64,000 nt of DNA from Siphonodentalium dalli (taxonomy: Eukaryota; Mollusca; Scaphopoda; Gadilida; Siphonodentaliidae): NCBI GenBank assembly GCA_032622095.1, contig CP136062.1, positions 132,821,282 to 132,885,281 on the forward strand, in the 5' to 3' direction. Of this stretch, positions 1 through 11,600 are shown piece after piece. The notes beneath the pieces were generated by a model that worked only from the letters and a program-made list of their open reading frames with translations, was not told where the DNA came from and did no database searches. Numbering within the stretch: the first letter of the stretch is position 1; the number at the start of each line of letters is the position of its first letter. The translations under genes were made by a program, and so were the position numbers.

Positions 1-3000
1 CCCCCCAACATTTGCAATAATGTATTTAAAGGGCTACCCCATGTGTAGACAAATGCAACAAGGAAAAACCAGGCTTAAAGGGACATGAAGAAACAACCAG
101 AGGCAAAGGCCTCAAAGGATAAAGGAGTCCCTATAAAAACAATAGAACCAATCCCAAAGTCAATTCTTGAGGGGGGCAGAGTCCAAGTACGAGATCTAGC
201 CCGATGAAAAAACAGCTACAAGCTCAAAAAGGACCCAGACACCCACTAATCCAAGATATGCCATTGTCGATAAGGATTGAGATATCATGGACCGAGAATC
301 TACACTAGTGACCGGGAAGAGACTCTCGCCGAAATAGTCGATTGCACCACCCCTGTAAGATATCCAGAAGAATTTGAATGGATAGAATACTGACATAATC
401 CGACATATAGGGAACCATACATGTAATTTTGGAACCAAAAGACAATTTGTAGGAAACCTAGAGTCGCTTTGATGACAAGAGCACATGACAATGCTGTTTA
501 TAGAAAGCACCAGAAGAATCAAATGTGCCAAGATGACCCACTAATGGAGATTCAAATAGGGCCATGTAGTATTAGCGTTTGCTAAAAAGGAAACGTTGCG
601 TTGACCCTATAACCAGGAAGTAAAGGAATAAGCTATTTGTGGAATTACCCCATTGTCAGGTGACCCGTCGAGGAAGTCCCTGCCTGCCTGAGTTAGCCAC
701 AACATTGAGCGAATTACAGGCTTACGGAGTCCGGATGACTGCCGTGAATACCAATGGAGACGCCAGCACGTGGACACTAGCTCATGCATACAACCAATTA
801 TGAAACATTTGTAATAAACCATTGAAGACGTGAACAAGAGAATCCGAATGAATCATTGAACATTATGGACCATAAGCAGTCATTCAACAATTGATAGGTA
901 TAAATGAAGCCCCAAAATACAACCGTCGCTGTCAATGTGTCTCATGTCATTGAGAAGAAGATAAGAGAATGGGACGAGAAGAAATCAGATAGACTGTTTA
1001 GAAAGGCTACTTCTAATCAACTGTCCGCTAAAGTAGTCAACAAGTGGTTGCAAGCCTTGAGATTCAATGAGAACCACCAAAACTATTCTCGTAATGATTT
1101 TCGCAAACTTTTCCGAGTTCAGTGCTGTATGACTAACCTGATTCAGCATTCGATGCTCACAAAAGTAAATGCATTTGGAGCCTGGCATTGATACGGTTTC
1201 AAGAAGGCTTTCATTTCCCAACCTGACGATATTCAATATGTTGAAATACCGGCTAGCTCCAAAGTTAAACCCAACTGAGAAATCACAGGAAACAGGCAAC
1301 GTGATTGTGGCACAAGCCCAAAACCAGCAGAAACAGATGGCAGGTTGGACTATTGAAATACACAGACCCAGTTTTCTTTTCTGTCTATTCTTGCTCTTCT
1401 GGCTGACGCCCGACGGGTCGATGGTTCAAGGTACCCCTTCTGGGACGGATGGGGTGCCCCTCCGATTGCACCTTGTTCTTGAGATAACCATCGCCCTAAG
1501 TGCGAATCGAGTGGGTGGATCATATGATCTTGCATCCTACACCCAACGCTAGAGAATATCGCGCATGAGGGGAAGCATCTGGCAAGGATCTACTTCAGTC
1601 TGTATGAAGTGTGCACAACGGTATTAATATGTTGCCCCATAGATGCAACATTAACCTGCAGTGGTGATCTCAGAGGTCAGCAATGGACCTTGTCTGGTTA
1701 CATTAAATGAATGCACTATTCGAACCAAGCACTATCAGGAAAAACAAAACCATTGTGTACCGACAACAGTGCCAATAAGAAGAATTACGTATTAGAACCA
1801 AAGGCCGATATCACAGAAGTCTGATGCACAATGTCGCCCATGAAGCCCGAGCGGGTTGGCTGATATAGACCTCACTTCAACTGCCGAGACCATGTCACAA
1901 AATCATGGAATTAATTCCAATAGTCGTCCCAACAGGCTGATCACGTAGAACTTCCTGATTATGAGAATGTGCATTGCATTGAGTAATGTGAATCGTGATG
2001 AGAGGAAATCAGTTGCCTTCTGAAGATGAGCATATGTCTAGTATGTATAACGGACTCATATATATTCTTAACTACGAAACTGAATTTTAGTTAGAATTGA
2101 ATGCAACATGCAGATAAAAATATGTGGATGCACCCTTGTAAAATATATAACCCACCTGTACCATATTGATACGATATTTTTTATACCTATATATGGGTAT
2201 TTGTCAACCATAGGTGGTATGAAAGTCAAGAATATTAACGGTCGTGATTCATATAGTGACCCAGTGTAGCACTACCGCCCTTAGTGATATGACTGACCCA
2301 TCCTCCAAAGAATATTCCTGAAGACTATCGACACAGGCGACACTCTATCCCAGCAATGACCATGACCTCGCAGGAGCTGTGTCGCACATTGAAAGAAGTA
2401 ACAACTTATATAGCAAGGAGTTGAACTCTGCACAATCCGAGAACAATAAACTTGTGAATACCTCTCAGCTGGGTCGAACCCATGTCACCAAGTTTGCAGT
2501 CCTATGTCATTTAACCACTTCGCTACGGCGACGCTTGTCTGGGTTGTTAGGAGGAGCAGGGTCCCAAGCATGCCTCCTACTAGAACGGCATCGGGGAACA
2601 TAATCTTTTACATTAGAGTTCAAACCCGAAAGTACTGGCTGCGGTTTATCAGAAGGCGGTCAGTAACTGAAATTCCAGGCCCATGACATGGAGGTGGCCA
2701 ACAAGGAGGAAGCATGCTTGGGAATTTCGTGCCCCAGCTCAAAACCCAGGAGGGACCGAAGGCATATAGGATTATAATATGGACAGGGCGAACCCCCAGC
2801 CGTGCTGAGCCCAAGATGTCGACTGGTAGCGATGGACGGTGTAGTGCGAGTATTAGTAGCGCAGAACACAGCCGTACCTGGGCATGCCAACCTGCCAACG
2901 GTCGACCCGAGGTTACGAATTGGCGTCCGGTTCGATAGTCCAGGGAGCCCACCAATTGTGGCCGGATGGGTAGCCCCTACCGCTCCGTTTGGTGTGACTA

Positions 3001-3400
3001 TCGCCCCGAGTTGCAAAGCCAATGAGGGGAGCACTCTCGACAAGTGTCAGTGTCCTGGTCTCAAAGGTGGGACCCTCGAAGCGAGGGGTGCATCCTCCAG
3101 GGGAGCTACAGGGAAGGAGATCTTCTGTATCTGGACTTACATCGTGAAGCAGTTGTCTGTATCTGTAGATATTACAGTGCAGGAACCAATTCTGGTTGTA
3201 GACACACTGGTCCAAGTGCTACCACGGCCAATTAACTTTATAACCCTGCGGTGACTCCAGTAGCGTTCTTTACGTACACACACTGAGGCATGTACATGGG
3301 TCAGCTATTAATGTCCGCGCTCAATCGGACAGCATACTGCACCCACGACAACCTACCTGGACAAGTGGTGTAATGGGGGGAAGTCGGCATTTTGCATTCG
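1..3400. other. GC-richer block of unknown origin with decayed reading frames
   Basis: By eye this stretch is richer in G+C than the AT-rich DNA that follows. It carries several moderately long but overlapping open stretches, for example 904-1191 (+), 1169-1552 (+), 2802-3254 (+) and 2660-3043 (-). None has a motif I recognise and none joins into a gene through splice sites. An inserted mobile element or old integrated sequence that has lost its frame is possible, but no terminal repeats, polymerase or integrase motifs were found. The left edge may lie outside the window. Confidence 0.3.
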
Positions 3401-4923
3401 GATCTTTATTCAGTGATCTTGAATGAGACTTTTCAGCCTGACAAGCTTGGTATCTGACCGAGTTCTGACAATTGCTAACAATAAAAAAACACACCTGTTG
3501 ATAAGCACCGTGGCTGTGGAAACTAACGGCAGTAAGCTAATCGATTGTGACTGTCGAATAACCTTGGTTTGCACGAAATCAATATTCATTATATTGTAAC
3601 ACAATTTATTGTAATGTTGAAACAACAATGAAAAAATTATTAACAAGTGCCAATTTACACTCGGGATATTACAATCCGATTTCACAAGATTTTAATACTG
3701 CTTCCGTCAGTTGTACACCAGACTACGACTGCTTTCTCTTATAAATAAAATTATAGCTACAATTTACCAAGCCGTCAGATGGCTGAAAGTAAGTTACCTA
3801 ATTTCGTGATACTGTTACTATCCAAGCCGTTGCACGTGGAATTTCGCTTCGACCATAGAATAAGTCGCCCATGTGTGCAATCGATTCTTGCGATAAAGAT
3901 TCTGAGCGTCTTTAGTCATATCCAAATGTGCATCTATTATTCGTCCGTTCCGCGACAAATATTATAAAGAATATAAAAGATGCATCCGTTTATGAACGTT
4001 CTCGGCTGTTTCTTAAAAACATGGATGCCATATTTCGTTAAAACGAAACGATGCGGCCGCACGAACTGACAAGCCGACTACGATAATATAAAACGCTATA
4101 GCAACACGAGTCAATTGCACACAACAATAATAATAATCAACAGAAATAATGTTTTTTGTATAACACAAAAAACTGTCAACACTTATCTTCGATGTTGGTC
4201 CTTCCATTAACAAGGGAAAAAGTGAGAAATAGCTATCTGGCCTCGAGTTATATGATCATTTGGAGATGACGTCATCAGAGGTTACAGGTCATGAAACATG
4301 ATAAAATGTACCATAGAATTTTCGTACCGTTTTCAACGCGGGTTTGTTAACCCTTCCTTGTTAATGTTTGGGAATATACCATATAGTTCAGTGGGCAAGA
4401 TAACTTTGACGGAGATATATATATTCCACCAGGATACAGAACAGCTCAGCCTAGGAGTGTCTACCAAGTGATAGAGATTCTCAGATTAACCCACAAGACT
4501 CGATCCCCCTTATTTACCCAAGATGCACAAAATTCAAACTAACAGATAGAGTTATTCCCCCAGCAATGAGAATAATAGGCTGGCAGCTAGTACACCAGAG
4601 AAAAAATTAAGCCAGAACCACTAGAACACATGTCGGAACCTCGACAAAAACAAGTTCACAGTTTAAACTGGATAAGTTGATAATAAATGTTTTGAGTTCA
4701 ATTGCTCTTTCAAATATGGTATATAATATAGAATGTTGTATATGTGGTCTTGGGATCTGAATATTAAGTAGGGCTTTAATGTTAGTTTAACTTCACACAT
4801 GAATACAGTCCAATTAAAATCAGAACAAGCTACACATTACAGATTCGCAACAGAAAAGTGGGGAATTCCATTACTTCCAAGAAGCATTAAGTCAGTGTCA
4901 GACAATCACAACATTTAACGGTA
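3401..4923. other. AT-rich DNA, no feature recognised
   Basis: Only short chance open frames are present. I see no repeats shared with the rest of the window and no splice-bounded coding segment. Confidence 0.5.
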
Positions 4924-4926
4924 TTA

Positions 4927-5035
4927 ACCCTTTCATTGCCAAGAGCTCTTTCCATCAATGTATCACATTATTATAATCAATAAATTTGAAAAATGATCAA
5001 GGAAATATGGGTTGATACAAAAATCGTGTTAGACT
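4927..5035. repeat. Diverged TTAA-flanked repeat (same family as 45374-45523)
   Basis: Begins after TTAA with CCCTTTCATTGCC. It then shares a near-identical stretch of about 90 bp with 45420-45500, containing AAGAGCTCTTTCCATC and ATATGGGTTGATACAAAAAT. The left inverted arm seen in the other copy is missing here. Confidence 0.6.
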
Positions 5036-5526
5036 GACATGAATAGAAAGGACGTAATGTTATGAACTATTGACTGCTATGGTACCTGCATTTCTCTAAT
5101 CTTATAATTTACATACATGTATTTTACAGCAATGATCCCAGATGATCTAAATGTGTAACATTCAATGCTTCTCATGAAACCGAGAAAATAGAATTTATTG
5201 AATTTGGTCACATTTTAAAAATAAATATAAGTAGTTTTTTTTTGTCATACAAATGAATAATTAAAGAACATTTTTTAAATGTTGTGAAGATTAATAAATT
5301 TTGATCATGCATTATATGGCTGTCACAGCAGATTCCTACATTAAAGTTACTATGAATAAAACAAGTTCTAAAGAACAACAAATGATATTGTACAAAATGC
5401 TACATCAAAACTCAACAATTTATTTTTGCAGAAATGCACTAGGAATAAATGCTCTTCAATGCTGATACTATAGGTCTATTTACTCTGTATACTACTACGA
5501 ATACATACTAGTACTTATACTCGTAC

Positions 5527-5940
5527 CAAGGCTGCAAATAGTGTGTCTGTTATTTGTAGGATGAGTTCCCCAGAGGGTGAAGTTACTGATACTATCCCAC
5601 AATGCAGGCTATCGTCACCAAATTCACCCTCTGGGGACCTCATTTTTTTCTTAGGCCTCAACTTTTATGGGAGATCTAAAATCAGATTGAAGTTCCCCAG
5701 TTGAAATTGGTGATGTTCACCCAATAGTCACCTCGATTATGTATTTTATCTTCTGCAAATGAGGGAATATAGAGAAAGGAAAAAGTAACTAAAAACAATG
5801 TTAATTTGAGTCTATAGATACTTCTCAAAAGATGAGACCTAAGCAGAAGAAGGTCCCCAGAGGGTGAATTTGGGGACACTAGCACATTGTGCTCTGGGGA
5901 CCTAATTCTGCAAATGACAGACACACTATTTGCAGACTTG
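5527..5940. mobile_element. Inverted-repeat MITE, CAAG-ended family, copy 1
   Basis: The termini are imperfect inverted repeats beginning CAAGGCTGCAAATAGTGTG and ending with the complement. They enclose a second inverted pair (GTCCCCAGAGGGTGAA against its complement). Related copies lie at 18089-18357 and 50674-51010. No coding capacity; a non-autonomous DNA transposon is inferred. Confidence 0.7.
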
Positions 5941-6115
5941 ACCAGTACATATCGGTTAGTACTTCTACTATTACATACTAGTACTACCACTCTCCCTACA
6001 AATCGGACGATAATCTTTCAGATTTACATCTCTACAATTCCCATTCAGATCCCATTTCTATGATTAATAGGGCATTTCCAAGGTGATGTATAACAATCAC
6101 TTACAAAATATGTAC

Positions 6116-6130
6116 GGGGGGGGGGGGGGG
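6116..6130 (+). repeat. G15 homopolymer
   Basis: Uninterrupted run of 15 G in otherwise AT-rich DNA. Similar runs occur at 12363-12384 and 20608-20630. Confidence 0.95.
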
Positions 6131-6353
6131 CATGCATGTAGTAATAAACTTAATAATTAACTTAATATTTCAGTGCGATATGGGCTGTATTTTCTGATAA
6201 AACATTTTGCCCACCAGTGCGGATGACATCATAATATCAAAAGGTGACGTCGGGCAGAGTTCAGACCAGATGATGTTACCGGAGAGCCGAAATACATATC
6301 CATGCCAAATGTCATCGCAATCTGTGCAGAAATGAGGACTATAAGGAACATAC

Positions 6354-6385
6354 AGAGAGAGAGAGAGAGACACACACACACACAT
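6354..6385 (+). repeat. (GA)n(CA)n microsatellite
   Basis: GA dinucleotides pass directly into CA dinucleotides. Confidence 0.95.
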
Positions 6386-6844
6386 TCGCATTTATATATT
6401 AGATTAGAAAAATAACAATTCAACGTATATATATAATTCATGTACGAATGTTGGTATTTCCAGATTGTCAAACTGGTTCAGCCCTTTTAAATAAAATAAT
6501 TATGAATGAGTGAAAAAAGTAAAGTAAATAAATAAATAGATTTCTCTAAATTAAAATAAATCTACAATTGAATTAAAATATCACTAAAATCCATGCCACT
6601 AATTATGACACCTTGAAAGCTGAGACATATAAATGCATTCATTAATCCCATTTCATAGGAGTGTAAGAACGATAACATTTCACTGCTGATCAATCGTAAA
6701 TTTTAGTCACTGAAGAATGTATCTATGAAGGCCATGTGAATCAATATGATTAGGTTTGATTTAGAATCTTTTGTCTGATTAGATTTGATTTGAAATCAAC
6801 AGCCTCAAATCTTTGGCATCAGGTGCATTCCCATGCCCAAATTA

Positions 6845-7039
6845 CAGTAATGCCCAAAGTAATTGACCACTTAACCACAGCAGAATTATGAGTAATTTTT
6901 CAGGATTTAGTCAGAAATATGGTTAGTTGCCATATGATGCTAGTTGATGAATGGCAACAAGCCATATTTCCGACTAAATCCTGAAAAATTACCCATAATT
7001 CTGCTGTGGTTAAGTGGTCAATTACTTTGGGCATTACTG
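6845..7039. mobile_element. Foldback MITE, TA-flanked, copy 1
   Basis: Two long arms are inverted copies of each other, beginning CAGTAATGCCC and including CACAGCAGAATTATG and GGATTTAGTC. TA dinucleotides sit on both sides (6843-6844 and 7040-7041), as expected for Tc1/mariner-type MITEs. Three more copies: 16267-16422, 52007-52171 and 53253-53472. Confidence 0.85.
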
Positions 7040-7123
7040 TATACAGACCACACATCACACAATGCTTTAGCATAAAGAGACATGGTCGTTTTCAAGGACT
7101 TCTTATACAAGCAAGGGTCTATT

Positions 7124-7215
7124 CTCAACATTCTCTCCCATAGGGAGCCTCGCATATATAAGAGAAAGCACTGGCTTACAAGTCATGCATTCTCTTCTAT
7201 ATATGCGAGACTCAA
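7124..7215. repeat. Fragment of the palindromic hairpin module
   Basis: Carries GCATTCTCTTATATATGCGAG-type sequence in two inverted pieces around CCCATAGGGAGCC. This is the core of the hairpin module described at 8653-8904, without clear termini. Confidence 0.65.
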
Positions 7216-7544
7216 CATATATTGTGAACAGCTTTAAATTCGTGGGTATAAATTTTTGTGGTGCAGTCACTTATGACTTATTCGTGGGTTTGTAAATATG
7301 ACGTCCGCCTTTAGTAACAGTCATGTTTCTCCCGAGTCCAAACCGCCTCAAAAACACCAATAATAAAAATCAAATCCAATAAATAGAAGTGCAGCCACCT
7401 TGGCAAGCAGTTGGAAATTGTGGATCCGCACTGTGGGTGTAATTAGCATAGCGTGTCCAAGCTTTTGTTGCCGACTATCGAGAATGTTAACAACAGGATT
7501 TTATCACACAAGCTAGATTACGTGAAAGTCACACGTGACTCGTT

Positions 7545-7768
7545 TCTCCCATTTAGTTAAAAATTGTACATCGGAATGGTCTATTATTGATTTGGAGGGA
7601 TGCTAAGGTGATAAAAGCAGCCGACAGATAAATAAAAGTGCAGAAGAAGCCCTATTTATTGAGGAAAATGTTTAGAGAATAAGTTCAACAAATGACCATG
7701 TTGAACTTATTATCTGAACATTTACTATGGGATAACTACTCATCAATGATGCTTTAGTACAGAAAGGG
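7545..7768. mobile_element. TTAA-flanked MITE (CTATACTAAATG family), diverged copy
   Basis: The right end reads AGAAAGGGTTAA. The interior carries the family hairpin, AATAAGTTCAACAAATGA against its inverse, followed by ATTATCTGAACATTT. The left end is diverged. It holds AATAAA on the - strand at 7660-7655, about 270 bp past the coiled-coil gene's stop, so it could supply that gene's poly(A) signal. Confidence 0.65.
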
Positions 7769-7928
7769 TTAAATATATGTAGCTCTGCAGTAAGCTTACG
7801 TACACCTCAAAAGTTGCCATGACAAGACGAATTGCCTCTGCTGATGGAAATAGACCCTGACACTGTTCAGCCAGTTGTGGCACTAAAATAAATAATCTTA
7901 CTACCCAAACCAATGGTACAATCCTGTA

Positions 7929-8606
7929 TCATCTCCCAAGAGGTTTTGCCTTACTACCACTGATTCTCCTCTGAGAAGAGTCGCCGGAACCATCAGACTT
8001 TATACACGGTAACACAGGAGGAGACGAAATACGAATCCGATCTTTGAGTTTCTCATTTTCATACTTCATTGAGTTTAACTCTCGTTTCACATCAACAAAG
8101 TCTTTGAAGTTACTGGTTTTATTGTCCTTTCTATCTATCCTTTGACTTCTTTTCATTGCATTCATCTCCTCAACGAGACTTCTGTATTCAGAAGACAGAT
8201 ACTGTCTGTCTAATTCTGTTACATCCAAAAGCTGCTGCAAAGCTTCTTTATCGTCTATCAATTTTGCAATCGTCTCCTCGTTATTTTTCACTTTTTCAAA
8301 TGCATCCAATTTTTCTTTATGATTTCTCACAATTTTATTTTTGAGAGATTGCATCAGATCGTCCTTTTCCTTGTCCTGTTGACAATCACTATGTTCTTTT
8401 TCCAATCGGATTAACCTAAACTCGAGTTCTCGGTACTTTTGACTCCACTCTTGACATTCCTCCACCAGAACATGGTTTGCTTTCTTGAGCTCAGAAACAA
8501 TATCCTCATCATGAGAAACTCCTGAGTTCTGACTCCTGAGATATTCAACCTCCTCCTGAAGTCGTTCTTTCTCTGTAATACTTCTCTCCAACTCGTGTCT
8601 CACTTC
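7929..8606 (-). CDS. Coiled-coil gene, terminal exon 5
   Basis: 225 codons plus stop after a TTTTTTGTAG acceptor, opening EVRHELERSITEK. Long heptad-like coiled coil continues to about SMKYENEKLKDRI, then a short proline/serine-rich basic tail. This is by far the longest non-repetitive open frame in the left half of the window. Confidence 0.85.
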   Translation of the reverse strand, partial: EVRHELERSITEKERLQEEVEYLRSQNSGVSHDEDIVSELKKANHVLVEECQEWSQKYRELEFRLIRLEKEHSDCQQDKEKDDLMQSLKNKIVRNHKEKLDAFEKVKNNEETIAKLIDDKEALQQLLDVTELDRQYLSSEYRSLVEEMNAMKRSQRIDRKDNKTSNFKDFVDVKRELNSMKYENEKLKDRIRISSPPVLPCIKSDGSGDSSQRRISGSKAKPLGR

Positions 8607-11600
8607 CTACAAAAAATAGGAAAATACACAGACAATAGTTAACTGTTCTTAAGCCTTCCATGACTTGAGCTTCTGGAAATTTGGCAAAACCCCTGTCCAA
8701 TGCATTCTCTTATATATGCGAGTCTCCCATAGGGAGCCTTGCATATACAAGACAATACATTGGCCAAACAATATTTCCTCGACCTTGTAAGCCAGTGCAT
8801 TCTCTTATATATACAAGGCTCCCTATGGGAGTCTCGCATATATAAGAGAATGCACTGGCACAGAATCTTTAATGCTGCACCAGCATGCTCTCGTCATGAA
8901 AGGGTTAATAGTGTATAGATTTCCACCTTGAGTTACTAGCTAACTACAGTTAACTGTTGTGCTTATTTTCTACACCATACACTTTGTTAAAACCCAAACC
9001 ACAATGAAACACATCATTAGGCCTTTCCCAAAGCTACAACTTAACCAACATTTCCAGTTAATGCACAAGGATACCAAACAACGCAAACAAATGACATCAT
9101 GACGCAGTTAAGAGAGTGGATTAATATCCTGACACCTAAATAACTCGTTTGGGCTTCTGGGAGTGGTGATACGATTTATATTTGACTGAAAAAAAGTTTA
9201 TGCAAATATAATAAGATATACATGTATATCTATTATATATTTTGGAAGATCTGTGTGTGTGTGTGTCTGTGTGTGTGTGTGTGATCGCGATGGACTCGAA
9301 AACAGCCTAGCTGATTTCGATGAAACTTCGTATGTGAGGGTACTATCGGTCGGGAAGTGGCATAGGCATATTAATTTTCAGATCCGAGGTCAACTTTTCA
9401 CGTGCCGAGGTCAAATCTGTTTTTACGCTGTGTTACGGGACTTTCATTTGAGTTCGGTGCTTACAAATCGATTCGAAACAGCGCGAATAATAAAATGCCA
9501 GTCATAATAATGACACTGTGAGAATCTTTCGTGTTTCCTCTTTCCAACGATATATAATGCGTATGTATCCGTTTTAGTTGCCTCAATTATCAAGAAGAAG
9601 TGGTACTATCTTCCATCAGGATAAAAACAATGCGTAACTTCTATGACGTCGTTAGAGGTCATAACTTTAGATCACGTTAACGCTTAACCGGCCGATGCAT
9701 TTGACTGTTTCAGACGTCTTGGCGATATCTCGGCACGGATGGTAATTTATCTTTACGTTGAAACTTGATAATTAATGAGCGTGTGTATATGAGGCGCGTT
9801 TATATACTTGAGTGGAAATCAAATCGGGTTAAACTGGCGGATTTTTACGGACGAAATTTGATGCATAGGGTATCTCGGTATCCGTTGGGCCGATTTCCCG
9901 GTATCCGCTGGGCCGATTTCCACCATTTTTGGGGTGTTGGTGTTTGACCCCACCTGACCTTGACCTTCAAAATCGTCAATTCAAGGTCAAAGCCCGGACG
10001 AAGTCGGGTCACCTTCTAGATATATATATAAAAGGGTCATAATGTATTTATTATGTACAATAATCCATGCCAGTAGTTTGATGTGAGTCATCATTTCCGT
10101 TACATTATTGTTTGCCACCAGAATGACCAGATAAGTATATCCACCGTTTTTCAATGTCTGTAAAATTAGTGAGTATAAACATACATGTAGTCTAGGCTGT
10201 GCTAGGGGGTGACCGTCGCACATCGGGGGAATTTATGCGACAATCATTTTCTTATGGGAAAATTACTCTAGTTTTCGAATTCAGAGGGTGCCGAGCTGAG
10301 ATAGGTGACAAAATATAACTTTTCACAATGTTTCATAGGGCACCCTACCTAAAAAATGACATATTTTCAGAGGTTAACAGGCATTAGCCAACTGGTTAAC
10401 AGGGCATCAAAATCGGAAAGATTGCAAACATATTTGCAAATTGTGGAACGAATGTAGACACTTAATCAGATTCAACATCGTTTTCCTGCTTTCGTTCTGA
10501 TTTGGTGACTTCATGGTAAAGATTGTAACGAGGCGCGTCAAAAATGCATGGCGATTCAGACAAAGTGTCGTGTGTCAACTCTGTACAAACATAATATATC
10601 TGCCATATACTTCCAAGTTATATACTTTTGGAAATGGTAGGGTATTCCCTATATAAAGATGTTCCTACTTACATTATATCTCTCCAAGTATTGACATAAT
10701 AGACAAAAACTTAACCCTCCCCCAATTTCACAAATAACCACATAGATGCGTCCATGCAGTTTGTGTACACCAAATAAATTGGCAATGCACAGTTTACCTT
10801 GTCATATGGTGTAGAATCGTACGGGGACACTGATAATGTAAAACATCGTTCAAATCCTAGATTAGGAAGGTAATCAAATCCAAGTTGGCCGCCAATTTTT
10901 ATATTGACACTCTATACACCAGATGTATGCTAACCGGACTAGATCATCGCGAGTGCTTTATATAATATGGCATTTTCTTGGATGGAGTCTGTATCTTAAT
11001 ACGTATAAGGCAACTGGCTACGTAAAACCGATGATGGAGGCCAAAATGGCCCATAATAAAATGATGGTCGCATAAATTCCCCCGACGTGCGACGGTCACC
11101 CACCAGCACAGCCTAGACTAACAAGGTTAACACCCAAAATGGCCATGTAAATATCATTTTTTTTTTACATTAGTTGCGGTATTAAAGCAGAGCATTGGTC
11201 GAAATGAAGGTCAGTATGGTATGTGATGAAAATAACACAAGGTGTTAACCCTCTCTAAACTAAAAACTCATTGACAAGTAGTTCTCTTAGGAAATGTTCA
11301 GATCCTGTCATCTGCTAATTTATCCTGAAAACCGCTCAAAATTAATAATAGACCATTCCATTGTGTTGATTTTTGTGAAATTATGTTGCATTTTACTAGT
11401 ATCTATTGTGTAAAATCTTAAATGACATTTACTATATTGAATACTCCTTGTATCATTGTCATTTAATGACAACTCAAACAACGAAATTGCTTGAACATTC
11501 ACCTGTGAATTGAAGATGACATTGCCCCCAACTTAGACTGATGGGGTCATTGTCACAAGGCATCGATCACATTTGTAGATAGTTTTTCAAAAATTTCAAA

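Larger units (their letters stand above)
5941..6844. other. Unassigned spacer with two simple repeats
   Basis: Contains a G15 tract (6116-6130) and a (GA)n(CA)n microsatellite (about 6354-6385). The rest is AT-rich with no recognised element. Confidence 0.6.

Noticed and set aside
904-1191. 95-codon frame beginning MKPQNTTVAVNVSHVIEKKI
   Set aside because: The best-looking frame in the left block, but no motif, no splice support and stops on either side. Kept only as part of the unassigned block.
2660-3254. Overlapping frames of 127-150 codons on opposite strands
   Set aside because: They overlap each other over most of their length in a GC-richer segment with few stops. Neither has a recognisable domain.
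6170-6471. Frames rich in L, S, C and V near 6.2-6.5 kb
   Set aside because: Translation across the (GA)n(CA)n microsatellite.
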